A DNA stretch of 64,000 bases from Candidatus Desulfosporosinus nitrosoreducens (lineage in GTDB: Bacteria > Bacillota > Desulfitobacteriia > Desulfitobacteriales > Desulfitobacteriaceae): positions 62,001 through 126,000 of the forward strand of contig NZ_JAVHUW010000064.1 of NCBI RefSeq assembly GCF_030954495.1. Direction: 5' to 3'. Positions 55,323 through 63,643 of this stretch are shown in pieces (the stretch's first letter is position 1; each line of letters starts with the position of its first letter). Below the pieces are notes generated by a model. That model made no database searches, was not told the origin of the DNA, and was given only the letters and a program-made list of their open reading frames with translations. The translations under genes and the position numbers were made by a program.

Positions 55323-55372
55323 GACTAAGATTCAGATGGAGTTAAAACTCCACCTGAATCTTAGTCTTCTTT
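55323..55372 (+). terminator. Terminator of metallo-beta-lactamase-fold gene
   Basis: A 21-bp stem starting GACTAAGATTCAG with one mismatch closes on AA. TTCTTTATAAG follows on the plus strand. Confidence 0.75.
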
Positions 55373-55390
55373 ATAAGTTTTCATAAATAA

Positions 55391-55437
55391 AACCATACAT
55401 AAACGTGGACTTTAGCCACTATTTATGCATGGTTTTT
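55391..55437. terminator. Bidirectional terminator between convergent genes
   Basis: AACCATACATAAA pairs with TTTATGCATGGTT around a GTGG/CCAC inner stem. T-runs follow on both strands, between the plus-strand gene ending at 55176 and the minus-strand gene ending at 55462. Confidence 0.75.
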
Positions 55438-55461
55438 GTTCTGTTAAGGGCTTTTTTGCAT

Positions 55462-56055
55462 TTACATTATGGGGGTTTCCTCCAAATTAGGGGAAATATC
55501 CGAATAAATGGGCTGAACGCTATTAATATCTTTTCCTTTTGTTCTTTGCTCTGTCGTTTTATTCGTCGGTTGCAAGTAGTTATTTTGGGGCATAACATCA
55601 AATAGGGAATCAGCACCCAACTTTGCTGCTGTCAAAGTTGAAGTTAAACCAAACGCGGCATTCGCTAAAATGTAAGAGAGATTGCTTTTAGCATCTTTGG
55701 GCTTAATTTTGTTGGAAGCAAAACCGCTGAGCAGGGCAGTTATCATGGCTCCAAAAGTAACTCCAAAGAAGATGCCTTTCGGGACTAATTTGTCTCGTCC
55801 ATATTTCGATAAAATTGCCACAACGCTTACTCCCCCAACCATACTTAAACCCAAGTTCATTAAGGCTCCCAGAAACTGTCCCGTCCACTTTTGTGACTCT
55901 CTGCGCGAAGATACCCATACCCCTGCGGCAGTTGACCAATAGGAGCGTTGGGAAATTTTCATTTTAGATGCCATGGTGTCAATAAGATTCTGAGCTAAAA
56001 AACCAACGGCACCAGAAACTATACCGAGATAAATTCTATCGTTTATCTTTCTCAT
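55462..56055 (-). CDS. Hypothetical membrane protein
   Basis: A 197-residue protein with about four hydrophobic segments in residues 5-140 and a charged, glutamine/threonine-rich C-terminal tail. The N-terminal half contains GIVSGAVGFLAQNLIDT. AAAGGAG precedes the ATG. It resembles small conserved membrane proteins of Peptococcaceae but I cannot assign a family. Function unknown. Confidence 0.72.
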   Translation of the reverse strand: MRKINDRIYLGIVSGAVGFLAQNLIDTMASKMKISQRSYWSTAAGVWVSSRRESQKWTGQFLGALMNLGLSMVGGVSVVAILSKYGRDKLVPKGIFFGVTFGAMITALLSGFASNKIKPKDAKSNLSYILANAAFGLTSTLTAAKLGADSLFDVMPQNNYLQPTNKTTEQRTKGKDINSVQPIYSDISPNLEETPIM

Positions 56056-56126
56056 AAATTAATCACTCCTTTTCAGTAATAATTCCCATAACAACGGTAT
56101 AAATACTGGAAAGTTTATGCTGCCCT

Positions 56127-56215
56127 AGCAATTCAGCCCGGCAAAGGATTGCCCTTCGTTTCCCTGGCCCAAAAGAGCGTGACGATTCCCGGTTGCGGCC
56201 ATAATTCTGCCGAAT
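56127..56215 (-). pseudogene. Truncated duplicate of MFS transporter 3' end
   Basis: The minus strand copies the end of the MFS gene at 56525-57895: 56128-56190 matches 56518-56582 and 56190-56214 matches 56668-56692, with about 85 bases missing between. The last residues read WARETKGNPLPG versus WARETKGKPLPD in the intact gene. It is a decayed duplicate. Confidence 0.75.
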
Positions 56216-56373
56216 GTATAAAAAGGACCGTCCCCATTGTAAAAAGATGTCTTCTCTTTTTGGAGTACGGCAAATATGATATGCTATGATCCAAGTTATT
56301 CCAACAGGGATATTTTATTAAAAGAATTAAAGTTCTATTCGGAGCAAGATGGGGGAAGAACTTGGGAAGAAGT

Positions 56374-56429
56374 GAAAATCTAACAAAAGAGGAGATAAGG
56401 TTTATTACCCTATCTCCTCTTTTGTTAGA
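56374..56429 (-). terminator. Terminator of histidine kinase / response regulator / MFS operon
   Basis: TCTAACAAAAGAGGAGATA pairs with its complement over about 19 bp around a loop of about 11 bases; GATTTTC follows on the minus strand. It lies about 95 bases past the MFS stop. Confidence 0.7.
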
Positions 56430-56524
56430 ATCAAACTCTAAAGCTACCAATATTGTACTCCCGGATAGTTGTCAGTAAGCTAAATTCATTACAGCTCCCC
56501 AAGGCTGCCCAGTCCGCTTGCAAT

Positions 56525-57895
56525 TCAGTCCGGCAAGGGCTTGCCTTTCGTTTCTCTGGCCCAAATAAGCGTAATAATCCCGACAATATAAATCAGGGAC
56601 ACCGCTGCAACCGCTTTAGCGTAGGAGCCGAAACTATTGACCAGAAAGCCGGTCAAGAGCGGACCGGTCGCGGCCAAAATCCTGCCGAAATTAAAGCAAA
56701 ATCCCTGGCCGGTAGCCCGCAGCCGCGTGGGGTAAAGTTCAGCCAGATAAATCGGAAATCCTGAGAAAATACCGTTGTTAAAAAAGCCCAGCACCGGCAG
56801 GAGCAAAAGCAGGGTTGCATAGTTGGTGACATTATAAAAAATATAGGGCGCCAGCAAGATGCTTCCCAGGAAAAAAAACAAGAACGTCGGTTTGCGTCCG
56901 ATCCGGTCGGCCAGCGGCCCAAACAGCACATAGCCTAAGATAGCTCCGATATTGAGGGCCATGATAGCATAACTTTTATAATTAGAGATAATATCCTCGG
57001 AAGTCTGATGTACGCGCAGCAATTCCTCAACAAAGGTAGGAGTCCAGTTTGTCACAGCCCAGAGTCCAAAGGTGGCGGAAAAGGCCAAAAGCGTGCCCAC
57101 GATCGTATCCCGTCTCAGCTCCGGCCAAAATATCTGTTTGAGCGTTAAGACCGTAAGATTCTTGCTTGCACCTTCAGGCTGATTGCCCAATAATTTGAGA
57201 TTTTCCCGTTCTTTCTGAATGAGCAGCCATTTTTCAGGTTCACTTACCTTTTCACGGACAAAGGCTGCAAACAAGGCGGGAAAAATCCCAATCATCAGGA
57301 CGGCGCGCCAGGGTGTAAATTGGTGGCCCGTAGCCCAGGGGACGATCAGCAAATTGACAATTGCCGCCAGGAAAAACCCTGCTCCCCAGGCGCTTTGCAT
57401 AAAGCTCAGAACTTTGGAACGATCCTGATCCGCAAAAGATTCCGCGACTAAGGCCGAGCCGGCAGCCCATTCTCCCCCGATGCCCAGGGCCGTCAGGAAA
57501 CGAAACAAAGCCAGCTGTTCCCAGCTTTGAGACAAGGCCGCCACTCCCGTAAAAACGGCGTAAAAGAGAATGGATATGGCCAGAGTTCTGCTGCGGCCGA
57601 AATAATCGGCGAGAGTGCCGAAAAGGGTCCCCCCCAAGGCCCAGCCGACAAGGAAAATGGCTAAGATGATCCCCCCGCGGGAGGCCACATCGGCCTTGGA
57701 AGCCGAATAGCCCAGTAAATCCTGCAAGGACGAAGGCATAACCATAGCATAAATGGTTGAATCCATGGAATCGAATACCCAGCCGATCCAGGCAGCCAAA
57801 AGGACCAATCCCTGTTGGCGGGTAATCGCTTCAGAAAACCAATAGCGCGTCTTTTGCCGGAAATATCCCGCCTGCTGTCCGTTATTCTTGTTCAT
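56525..57895 (-). CDS. MFS transporter, metabolite:H+ symporter type
   Basis: A 456-residue protein with twelve membrane segments and the motifs GTLADYFGRSRTLAISILF and FGPLADRIGRKPTFLFF of the metabolite:H+ symporter (SHS/NanT-like) branch. It overlaps the response regulator gene by 14 bases, so it is co-transcribed with the kinase and regulator. That arrangement suggests the two-component system senses what the transporter carries. A carboxylate is a common substrate of the branch (inference). Confidence 0.92.
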   Translation of the reverse strand: MNKNNGQQAGYFRQKTRYWFSEAITRQQGLVLLAAWIGWVFDSMDSTIYAMVMPSSLQDLLGYSASKADVASRGGIILAIFLVGWALGGTLFGTLADYFGRSRTLAISILFYAVFTGVAALSQSWEQLALFRFLTALGIGGEWAAGSALVAESFADQDRSKVLSFMQSAWGAGFFLAAIVNLLIVPWATGHQFTPWRAVLMIGIFPALFAAFVREKVSEPEKWLLIQKERENLKLLGNQPEGASKNLTVLTLKQIFWPELRRDTIVGTLLAFSATFGLWAVTNWTPTFVEELLRVHQTSEDIISNYKSYAIMALNIGAILGYVLFGPLADRIGRKPTFLFFFLGSILLAPYIFYNVTNYATLLLLLPVLGFFNNGIFSGFPIYLAELYPTRLRATGQGFCFNFGRILAATGPLLTGFLVNSFGSYAKAVAAVSLIYIVGIITLIWARETKGKPLPD

Positions 57896-59276
57896 AGCTA
57901 TTCTCTCGATTCTCTAAGCCGTATTCTTCGATTTTATATTGCAAAGCACGTCTGCTGATGTCCAACAGTTTCGCTGTCTGGAGTTTATTTCCTCCGGTTT
58001 TCTGCAAGGTTTGGGCAATAACTTCTTTCTCCAGGGATTTAACCATGGAACGCAAGGTTTCTTGTTTCGTCCCTGTTTCCGTGCCATAAGCCTTCTGGCT
58101 GCTGAGCACTTCCTCCGGCAGGTCCTCGACCAGAATAACCCGTCCTTTGCTCATAACCAGCGCATGTTCCAGCATATTTTCCAGTTCACGTACATTCCCC
58201 GGCCAATCATAAGCCTGCAGGACATTGAGCACTTCTTTGGAGATGGTTTTCGGTTCTATGCCCAATTTCCCGCAGAACTTATCCCGGAAATAGGCCGCTA
58301 AGAGCGGGATGTCTTCTTTTCTTTCCCGCAAAGGGGGGATAAGGATGGAAACAACGTTCAAACGATAGAATAAATCTGCCCGAAAGCTCTTATCCTGAAT
58401 GCTTTGGCGCAGGTTTTTATTGGTTGCCGCAATGATCCGAACATCAACAACTATTTTTTCATTGCCGCCGACCCGCTCAAATTCCCTTTCCTGCAAAGCC
58501 CGCAGGAGCTTAACCTGCAAAGAGGGACTCATTTCTCCGATTTCATCGAGAAATATCGTTCCTCCGTCGGCCAGTTCCAATTTCCCTATTTTTTGCTGGT
58601 GTGCCCCAGTGAAAGCTCCCTTTTCATGTCCGAAAAATTCGCTTTCCAAAATTCCTTCAGGGATAGCGCCGCAGTTGACGGTAACAAAAGGCTTGTTTTT
58701 GCGGTTGCTGTATTGATGAATTGTGCGCGCCACTAATTCCTTGCCGGTTCCGCTCTCCCCCTGGACTAAAACAGACGAATCGCTGGCGCTGACCCGGCCG
58801 ATCGTCTTAAATACTTCCTGCATTAAGGGGCTGGAACCGACAAAAGCCTTAATATGGCGATTGGGAGCTTTGACAGGAGCATCCTGAAGATCAGCGTTTT
58901 CCAAGCATGAAGAAAATACCTTTTCTACAGCCATTTTTACTTCGGATACATCAAACGGTTTGGTCAAATAATCGAAAGCTCCCAGGCGCATAGTTTCCAG
59001 CGTCGTTTCCACCGTGCTGTAAGCCGTAATCATGATAATAGGCAAACTCGGATAGTCAATCCGCAAGGCCTTAAAAGCTTCCATACCGTCCAGTTTCGGC
59101 ATGCGAATATCCATGATCAAAAGATCGAAGGCCTGTTTCTTAATTTGAGCAAGGACTTCTTCCCCGTTGCAAGCAGTTTCCACTGCATAGTCCATTTTCG
59201 TTAACACCCGGCGGATTAAATTGCGGACGCTTTCTTCGTCATCAGCGACTAAAATAGACCCCTTAACTTCAGCCAT
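57882..59276 (-). CDS. Sigma-54-dependent response regulator (NtrC/AtoC type)
   Basis: A 464-residue protein: receiver domain with the phosphorylation site in LLIMDIRMPKLDG, a central AAA+ domain with GESGTGKE, GAFTGA and GGTIFLDEIGEM, and a Fis-type helix-turn-helix near the end (NKLQTAKLLDISRRALQYKIEEYGL). The ATG at 59276 is preferred to the TTG at 59279; both sit eight or fewer bases from GGGGG. It overlaps the histidine kinase gene by eight bases and is phosphorylated by it. Confidence 0.95.
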   Translation of the reverse strand: MAEVKGSILVADDEESVRNLIRRVLTKMDYAVETACNGEEVLAQIKKQAFDLLIMDIRMPKLDGMEAFKALRIDYPSLPIIMITAYSTVETTLETMRLGAFDYLTKPFDVSEVKMAVEKVFSSCLENADLQDAPVKAPNRHIKAFVGSSPLMQEVFKTIGRVSASDSSVLVQGESGTGKELVARTIHQYSNRKNKPFVTVNCGAIPEGILESEFFGHEKGAFTGAHQQKIGKLELADGGTIFLDEIGEMSPSLQVKLLRALQEREFERVGGNEKIVVDVRIIAATNKNLRQSIQDKSFRADLFYRLNVVSILIPPLRERKEDIPLLAAYFRDKFCGKLGIEPKTISKEVLNVLQAYDWPGNVRELENMLEHALVMSKGRVILVEDLPEEVLSSQKAYGTETGTKQETLRSMVKSLEKEVIAQTLQKTGGNKLQTAKLLDISRRALQYKIEEYGLENRENSYEQE

Positions 59277-60696
59277 CAAGGATGCCCCCTTGCTTCAGCG
59301 GTAAAATGAGTTTGAATTCTGTCCCAACATTGATTTCACTGCGTACTTCGATCCTTCCGCCATGAAGTTCCATTAATTGATGAGCGATAGCTAAGCCCAG
59401 GCCGGTACCGTTTTCGCGGGTTGTAAAAAAAGGGTCGAAGAGCTTATCAAGGGTTCCTGCCGCAATCCCCACGCCGGAATCAAGAATGCTGACGGAAACA
59501 TTGGACTCTGCGCACTGAGTGGTAATCTTGATCGTGCCCTGTCCGGGAATAGCTTGACTGGCATTCAGCAACAAATTGAGTAAAATTTGTTTGAACTGTT
59601 CCTTATCCACTTCTGCCTGGACATTATCCGCATAGTCTTTCTGCACCAGGATTCGCCGCTTGAAGGATGGAGTTCCGACTAAGGCCAAGGTTTCTTCAAG
59701 CACTTCATTGAGATTTGCCGCTTCAAAACGACTGGCGGAGGGTCTGGCAAAGTCTAAAAGCCCCTGCACAATTTTGTCCAGGCGGTTTACTTCTTTGACA
59801 ATGACTCCCGTATACTCCCGTTTAGGATCAGCAGGCTCCAACTCATCCTCCAGGACCTGGGAATAGCCTTTAACGGCTGTGAGGGGATTGCGTATCTCGT
59901 GGGCAATGCCCGCCGCCAATTCGCCCAGACCCGCCAGGCGATTAGCCCGCAGGACCTGGGCTTCTAAAAGACGCTTTTCACGCAGATCAATCATGATCGC
60001 CAGCACTCCTATTAGCTCCTCATGGAAATCATGCATCCGCGAGGTGGAAACCGCGACAGCCAGGGAATTCCCATCAGGCCGCAAAAGGATTTCTTCCTTG
60101 GCCAAAACAGGCTCGCAATCAGCCAAGGTTGCAGCGATTAAATGGCCAATGGGCAGCGTTAATTCCGGGTCGGAATACTTCTTGCCCAAAGCCTTTTCCT
60201 GGGAAATGCCGGTTAAAATTGAGGCCGCAGGGTTAAACAAAATAATCTTGCCATTTTTATCCACAGTAATAATTCCGTTGGGACTGCTTTTCAGCAAAGC
60301 ATCCCGATGACTGCGGGTTTCCCGGAGCTTCTCCGCCAATTGGTTAATTGAGGCAACTATTTCCCCTAAAATGCCCCGTTGAGGAAGCAAAATAAGGTTG
60401 GTGTCATGGCTTAAAGCATCAAGCCCTTGCTTTATTTTATTAACGGAACCGGACAATTCGCTGGTAAAAATCCCCGCTCCCGACAGACTAACGACTGTCC
60501 CGATAATTAGAATATAAATAATGTTTTCCCGCAGGTGGGATATTTCCGTCCGTTCGAGGCTAAGAGCATACCCTGTTTGCAGGGCTTGGGATTGTAAGGC
60601 TTTCTCCGCGGCTTCCATCGTCACAAAACCGGTGATGACAATGGGGGTGACGACAAGCAAGAAAATTGAAAGAATCAGGTATGCACGGAATTTCAT
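59269..60696 (-). CDS. PAS-domain sensor histidine kinase
   Basis: A 475-residue kinase from the ATG at 60696 (GGGGGAAGG site); a longer frame from 60762 lacks one. Two membrane segments (about 5-25 and 60-82) flank a very short outer loop, then a HAMP-like linker, a PAS domain with GIITVDKNGKIILFNPAA, the HisKA site AGIAHEIRNPLTAVKG, and the ATPase motifs NLLLNAS, DSGVGI and GTGLGLAI. The small outer loop suggests sensing in the membrane or cytoplasm. It phosphorylates the regulator encoded next. Confidence 0.94.
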   Translation of the reverse strand: MKFRAYLILSIFLLVVTPIVITGFVTMEAAEKALQSQALQTGYALSLERTEISHLRENIIYILIIGTVVSLSGAGIFTSELSGSVNKIKQGLDALSHDTNLILLPQRGILGEIVASINQLAEKLRETRSHRDALLKSSPNGIITVDKNGKIILFNPAASILTGISQEKALGKKYSDPELTLPIGHLIAATLADCEPVLAKEEILLRPDGNSLAVAVSTSRMHDFHEELIGVLAIMIDLREKRLLEAQVLRANRLAGLGELAAGIAHEIRNPLTAVKGYSQVLEDELEPADPKREYTGVIVKEVNRLDKIVQGLLDFARPSASRFEAANLNEVLEETLALVGTPSFKRRILVQKDYADNVQAEVDKEQFKQILLNLLLNASQAIPGQGTIKITTQCAESNVSVSILDSGVGIAAGTLDKLFDPFFTTRENGTGLGLAIAHQLMELHGGRIEVRSEINVGTEFKLILPLKQGGILDG

Positions 60697-60818
60697 TGCC
60701 TTCCCCCCATCATAAGTCTCTAGTCTAATAATTCGTCTGACTTGTCTAAATTCCTGCAACATTTGAATAATTAAACATCAGCACTGAGGAAAAGTCCCTA
60801 ACTAAAAGAGATTTACAA

Positions 60819-60866
60819 GCAAAAAGCGCTCTCCTATCACTATCAATGTGAGATTGAGAACGCTTA
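60819..60866 (-). terminator. Terminator of thioesterase gene
   Basis: AAGCGTTCTC and GAGAGCGCTT form the outer stem on the minus strand, with five T following, about 60 bases past the stop at 60925. Confidence 0.7.
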
Positions 60867-60924
60867 TGCTTTCTTATTCCTTAGGCCGCCCCGTCTATAA
60901 TCCTTGAGATCAAAGCCTTTAAGT

Positions 60925-61323
60925 TCAATCCAGGGCATCCTTTTTTCTATAGGCCATACCGGTAAACCTGGCTATCAAGGCCGCTGATTCATCAAAGACG
61001 TCAACGTTATAATTTAAAATCTTCTTGCTGCCGGAAATTTCTTCAGCTTCAGCAAACAGCATTTTCCCTTTAGGAGGCTGGAAAAAGGAAATATTAGCGT
61101 TGATCCCCAGAGAAATTTGCCCGTAGGAATTGGCGGCCGCCGCAAAGGCGAAATCCGCCAAGGTAAATATAACTCCGCCTTGGACGATATTGACGGCATT
61201 TAAATGCTGTTCGCCGATTTCCAGGGACGCCTTGGCATAACCTGGTCCTACTTCAACCAGCTTTATCCCTACCAGCGCCGCAAATCTATCATTTTTAAAA
61301 TAATTCATAAGATTACTCGTCAT
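60925..61323 (-). CDS. PaaI-type hotdog thioesterase
   Basis: A 132-residue single-domain hotdog protein. The catalytic stretch AVNIVQGGVIFTLADFAFAAAANS holds the family's HGG-type turn (here VQGG) and acidic Asp. Such proteins hydrolyse CoA thioesters, often phenylacetyl- or acyl-CoA. AGGAGGAAC precedes the ATG. The gene is monocistronic. Substrate not evident. Confidence 0.91.
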   Translation of the reverse strand: MTSNLMNYFKNDRFAALVGIKLVEVGPGYAKASLEIGEQHLNAVNIVQGGVIFTLADFAFAAAANSYGQISLGINANISFFQPPKGKMLFAEAEEISGSKKILNYNVDVFDESAALIARFTGMAYRKKDALD

Positions 61324-61753
61324 AATGTTCCTCCTGTTCTAAATACAGTTTCATTGCAATCGTTTCAGTTTTCCACAAAAGTTGACACATTCCTCCAACT
61401 AAATCAGTATTTTCTTTTTAAGAACAGCTAAAGTGCGTTAAATTTATAAGTCAAGCATTGCCTGAAGCAAAGTTATCTTATATAATTTAAAGCATCACGA
61501 ATCATTGAATGAGAAGTTAACTCTAACAAAAAACTGAAGTGCCGCCAACACTCCAGTTCTGAGTTACCAATGCCATTCTGATTTGCTCTGAAAACTGAGC
61601 GTCTAGCTCCTTGCCGGGGTTGGGCTGCTCAGTTTTGCATTTTTAATCAAGCCCCTCCAAGAATTAAATCCAGCCCTTCCATAAGTAAAACATATAATTG
61701 AAGTCTTTACTATGACATAAATAGATATTAAACTGAATTTGGAGGTGTTTATA
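61324..61753. other. Structured spacer upstream of PaaI gene and LysR gene
   Basis: The 430 bases hold a hairpin (61592-61637) and a T6 terminator (61528-61559), both sensible on the minus strand and both upstream of the PaaI gene. A minus-strand transcript starting near 61700 would end here. No protein gene is convincing. Confidence 0.5.
61528..61559 (-). terminator. Terminator of an unexplained minus-strand transcript
   Basis: On the minus strand AACTGGAGTG pairs with CACTTCAGTT, followed by TTTTTT. No gene lies just upstream on that strand, so it may end a short RNA or act as an attenuator for the PaaI gene. Confidence 0.6.
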
Positions 61754-62668
61754 ATGGATATCCGACATCTGGAATATTTCGTAGAAGTTGCCCGTCAGAA
61801 AAGTTTTAGCAAGGCCGCCCTTATAAGCCACGTGTCCCAATCAGCCATCAGCAAAATGATAAAAGATTTAGAAACGGAATTAGGTACTTCTCTGTTTAAC
61901 CGCAATTCTAAATATGTCCAATTAACCGACACCGGCGTCATCTTTTTTGAACAAGCACAGCAAGTTGTCGACATGTTTCAGAATCTCACGACTGAATTTG
62001 AAACTAAGGTCAAAATGGAAAAAGGCAAAATTTCCATCGGTTTGCTGCCCATAACCAGCTCCACTATCTTTGCGGAGTTATTGGGAGAATTTAAAAAGAA
62101 ATACCCGCTGATCGAAATTAATCTGGCGGAATACGGTTCCAAAAAAGTAGCCCAGGCCATTAATGACGGAACCTTAGATGCCGGAGTTGTTTGCATAGTA
62201 CCGGATCATCAATATTATGACTCCCTTTCTTTTTCCCAAGACCCTCTCTTTGTGATCATCTCTGCGCAGAATCCTTTAAGCCAGTTTCCTGCCATTGAGC
62301 TGGCCTCTCTGACCAACGAATCCTTTGTTTTATACAGTAAAGATTTCAGTCTTCATGATGAAATTATCAATCAGTGCAGAAGTGTAGGTTTTTCTCCGAA
62401 CGTTATTTTCGAGACCTCACAGCTGGAGCTGATGACTCAGATGGTGGCCGCTAATTTGGGCATTGCTTTTCTCCCCAGCGCGGTATGCAAAGAACTGGAC
62501 ACTGAGCGTATTGTTTCTGTTCCCTTAACAGAGCCACAAATCATCCACAGTATGTCCATAATCTGGAAAAGAGGCCGTTCCATGTCTCACGCCGCACGTT
62601 TGTGGCTTGACTTTGCCGAGAATTACTTTACCGCCGCTGAACAGTCTCACAAAAGCCTTAGAACTTAA
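61754..62668 (+). CDS. LysR-family transcriptional regulator
   Basis: A 304-residue regulator starting MDIRHLEYFVEVARQKSFSKAA with winged helix ISHVSQSAISKMIKDLETELG and a standard effector domain (about 90-300). TTGGAGG lies eight bases before the ATG at 61754. Its ending MSHAARLWLDFAENYFTA is typical of the CidR/YwbI-like branch. It faces away from the PaaI gene; its target may be an unlinked locus. Confidence 0.93.
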   Translation: MDIRHLEYFVEVARQKSFSKAALISHVSQSAISKMIKDLETELGTSLFNRNSKYVQLTDTGVIFFEQAQQVVDMFQNLTTEFETKVKMEKGKISIGLLPITSSTIFAELLGEFKKKYPLIEINLAEYGSKKVAQAINDGTLDAGVVCIVPDHQYYDSLSFSQDPLFVIISAQNPLSQFPAIELASLTNESFVLYSKDFSLHDEIINQCRSVGFSPNVIFETSQLELMTQMVAANLGIAFLPSAVCKELDTERIVSVPLTEPQIIHSMSIIWKRGRSMSHAARLWLDFAENYFTAAEQSHKSLRT

Positions 62669-62687
62669 ACATAATTTCTGATAGCTT

Positions 62688-62741
62688 AAACAGCCAAGCG
62701 GCGGCAAGTCCTCAGGACTGACCGCCGCTTGGCTGTTTTGC
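62688..62741 (+). terminator. Terminator of LysR gene
   Basis: AAACAGCCAAGCGGCGG pairs perfectly with its complement over 17 bp and TTTTGCTGTTT follows, 20 bases past the stop at 62668. Confidence 0.88.
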
Positions 62742-62772
62742 TGTTTGGCCGGGGTTGCCGAGGCAAACCTGT

Positions 62773-63492
62773 TCAGAGCACTAATTCTTGCCCATGGTCC
62801 TTCAGCCACTTTTTCCAAGTCGGATATTCCGGCATAAACGCCCGTACCCGCTGCCAGAATCGCTCCGAATGATTGGGATGCGTCAGATGCGCCAGTTCAT
62901 GAATAACCAGATAATCAATGACTTCTTCCGGGGCCATAATGATTCGCCAATTTAAATTTAAATTTCCCCGAGTAGAACAACTCCCCCACCTTGTCTTCTG
63001 ATCTTTCAGCCGAAACTCCTGATAAATGACTTGCATACGCTGCGCCTGTTCATCAAGCTTATGCTTGAGTACCTTGCGCGCCTGAACCTTATACCAGGCC
63101 ATAACAGCGCCCGGAACATCGGCCGAACCTTGAACTTCAGCTAAATCCTGGGGCAAATCCACTCTGAGAATCAAGCCCTCCAAGCTTACCCGAATTGAGC
63201 GCTGGGCGTATCGTCTGAGACGAAGTTCTAAAACCTGCCCCCGGTAAGGAAAGTGTTCGCCGTCAAGATATTGCCTTGAGGAACGAACCTGCTTTTGGCG
63301 GCTTTCCAGCCAGTGGGTTAAAATCCACTCCTGCTTGGCCAGCAATAGTTCTTTAAGCTGTTTGGCCGACACATGTTTAGGCGCGGAAATTCGGACACGA
63401 TCATCCAAGATGCTTAGGGTAACCCTGCGATACCCTTTACTTCGGCGTTCTTCACAGGGAATAATTTCATCGTTAATCTTCAGGTGATCCAC
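62773..63492 (-). CDS. YgjP-type metallopeptidase (DUF45)
   Basis: A 239-residue protein with the zinc motif HELAHLTHPNHSERFW near residue 200, preceded by the conserved GSCSTRGNLNLNWRIIMAPEEVIDYLV segment of YgjP/WLM-type peptidases. The GTG at 63492 is seven bases after GAGGAG; a GTG at 63510 is less favoured. Cytoplasmic, single gene. Substrate unknown. Confidence 0.92.
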   Translation of the reverse strand: MDHLKINDEIIPCEERRSKGYRRVTLSILDDRVRISAPKHVSAKQLKELLLAKQEWILTHWLESRQKQVRSSRQYLDGEHFPYRGQVLELRLRRYAQRSIRVSLEGLILRVDLPQDLAEVQGSADVPGAVMAWYKVQARKVLKHKLDEQAQRMQVIYQEFRLKDQKTRWGSCSTRGNLNLNWRIIMAPEEVIDYLVIHELAHLTHPNHSERFWQRVRAFMPEYPTWKKWLKDHGQELVL

Positions 63493-63643
63493 CGGAAGAC
63501 TCCTCCTCACAAACCTCCGGGTGTTTATCTTATATCATTTTATATCATTGGAATCCGTTCGCTTAAGGTTGCGCTCATATTGGCCGGGTATGTCAGTCAG
63601 CAGTCAACTTCACCGGCAGCACTCGTCCGGCAAGCAAAAAACC

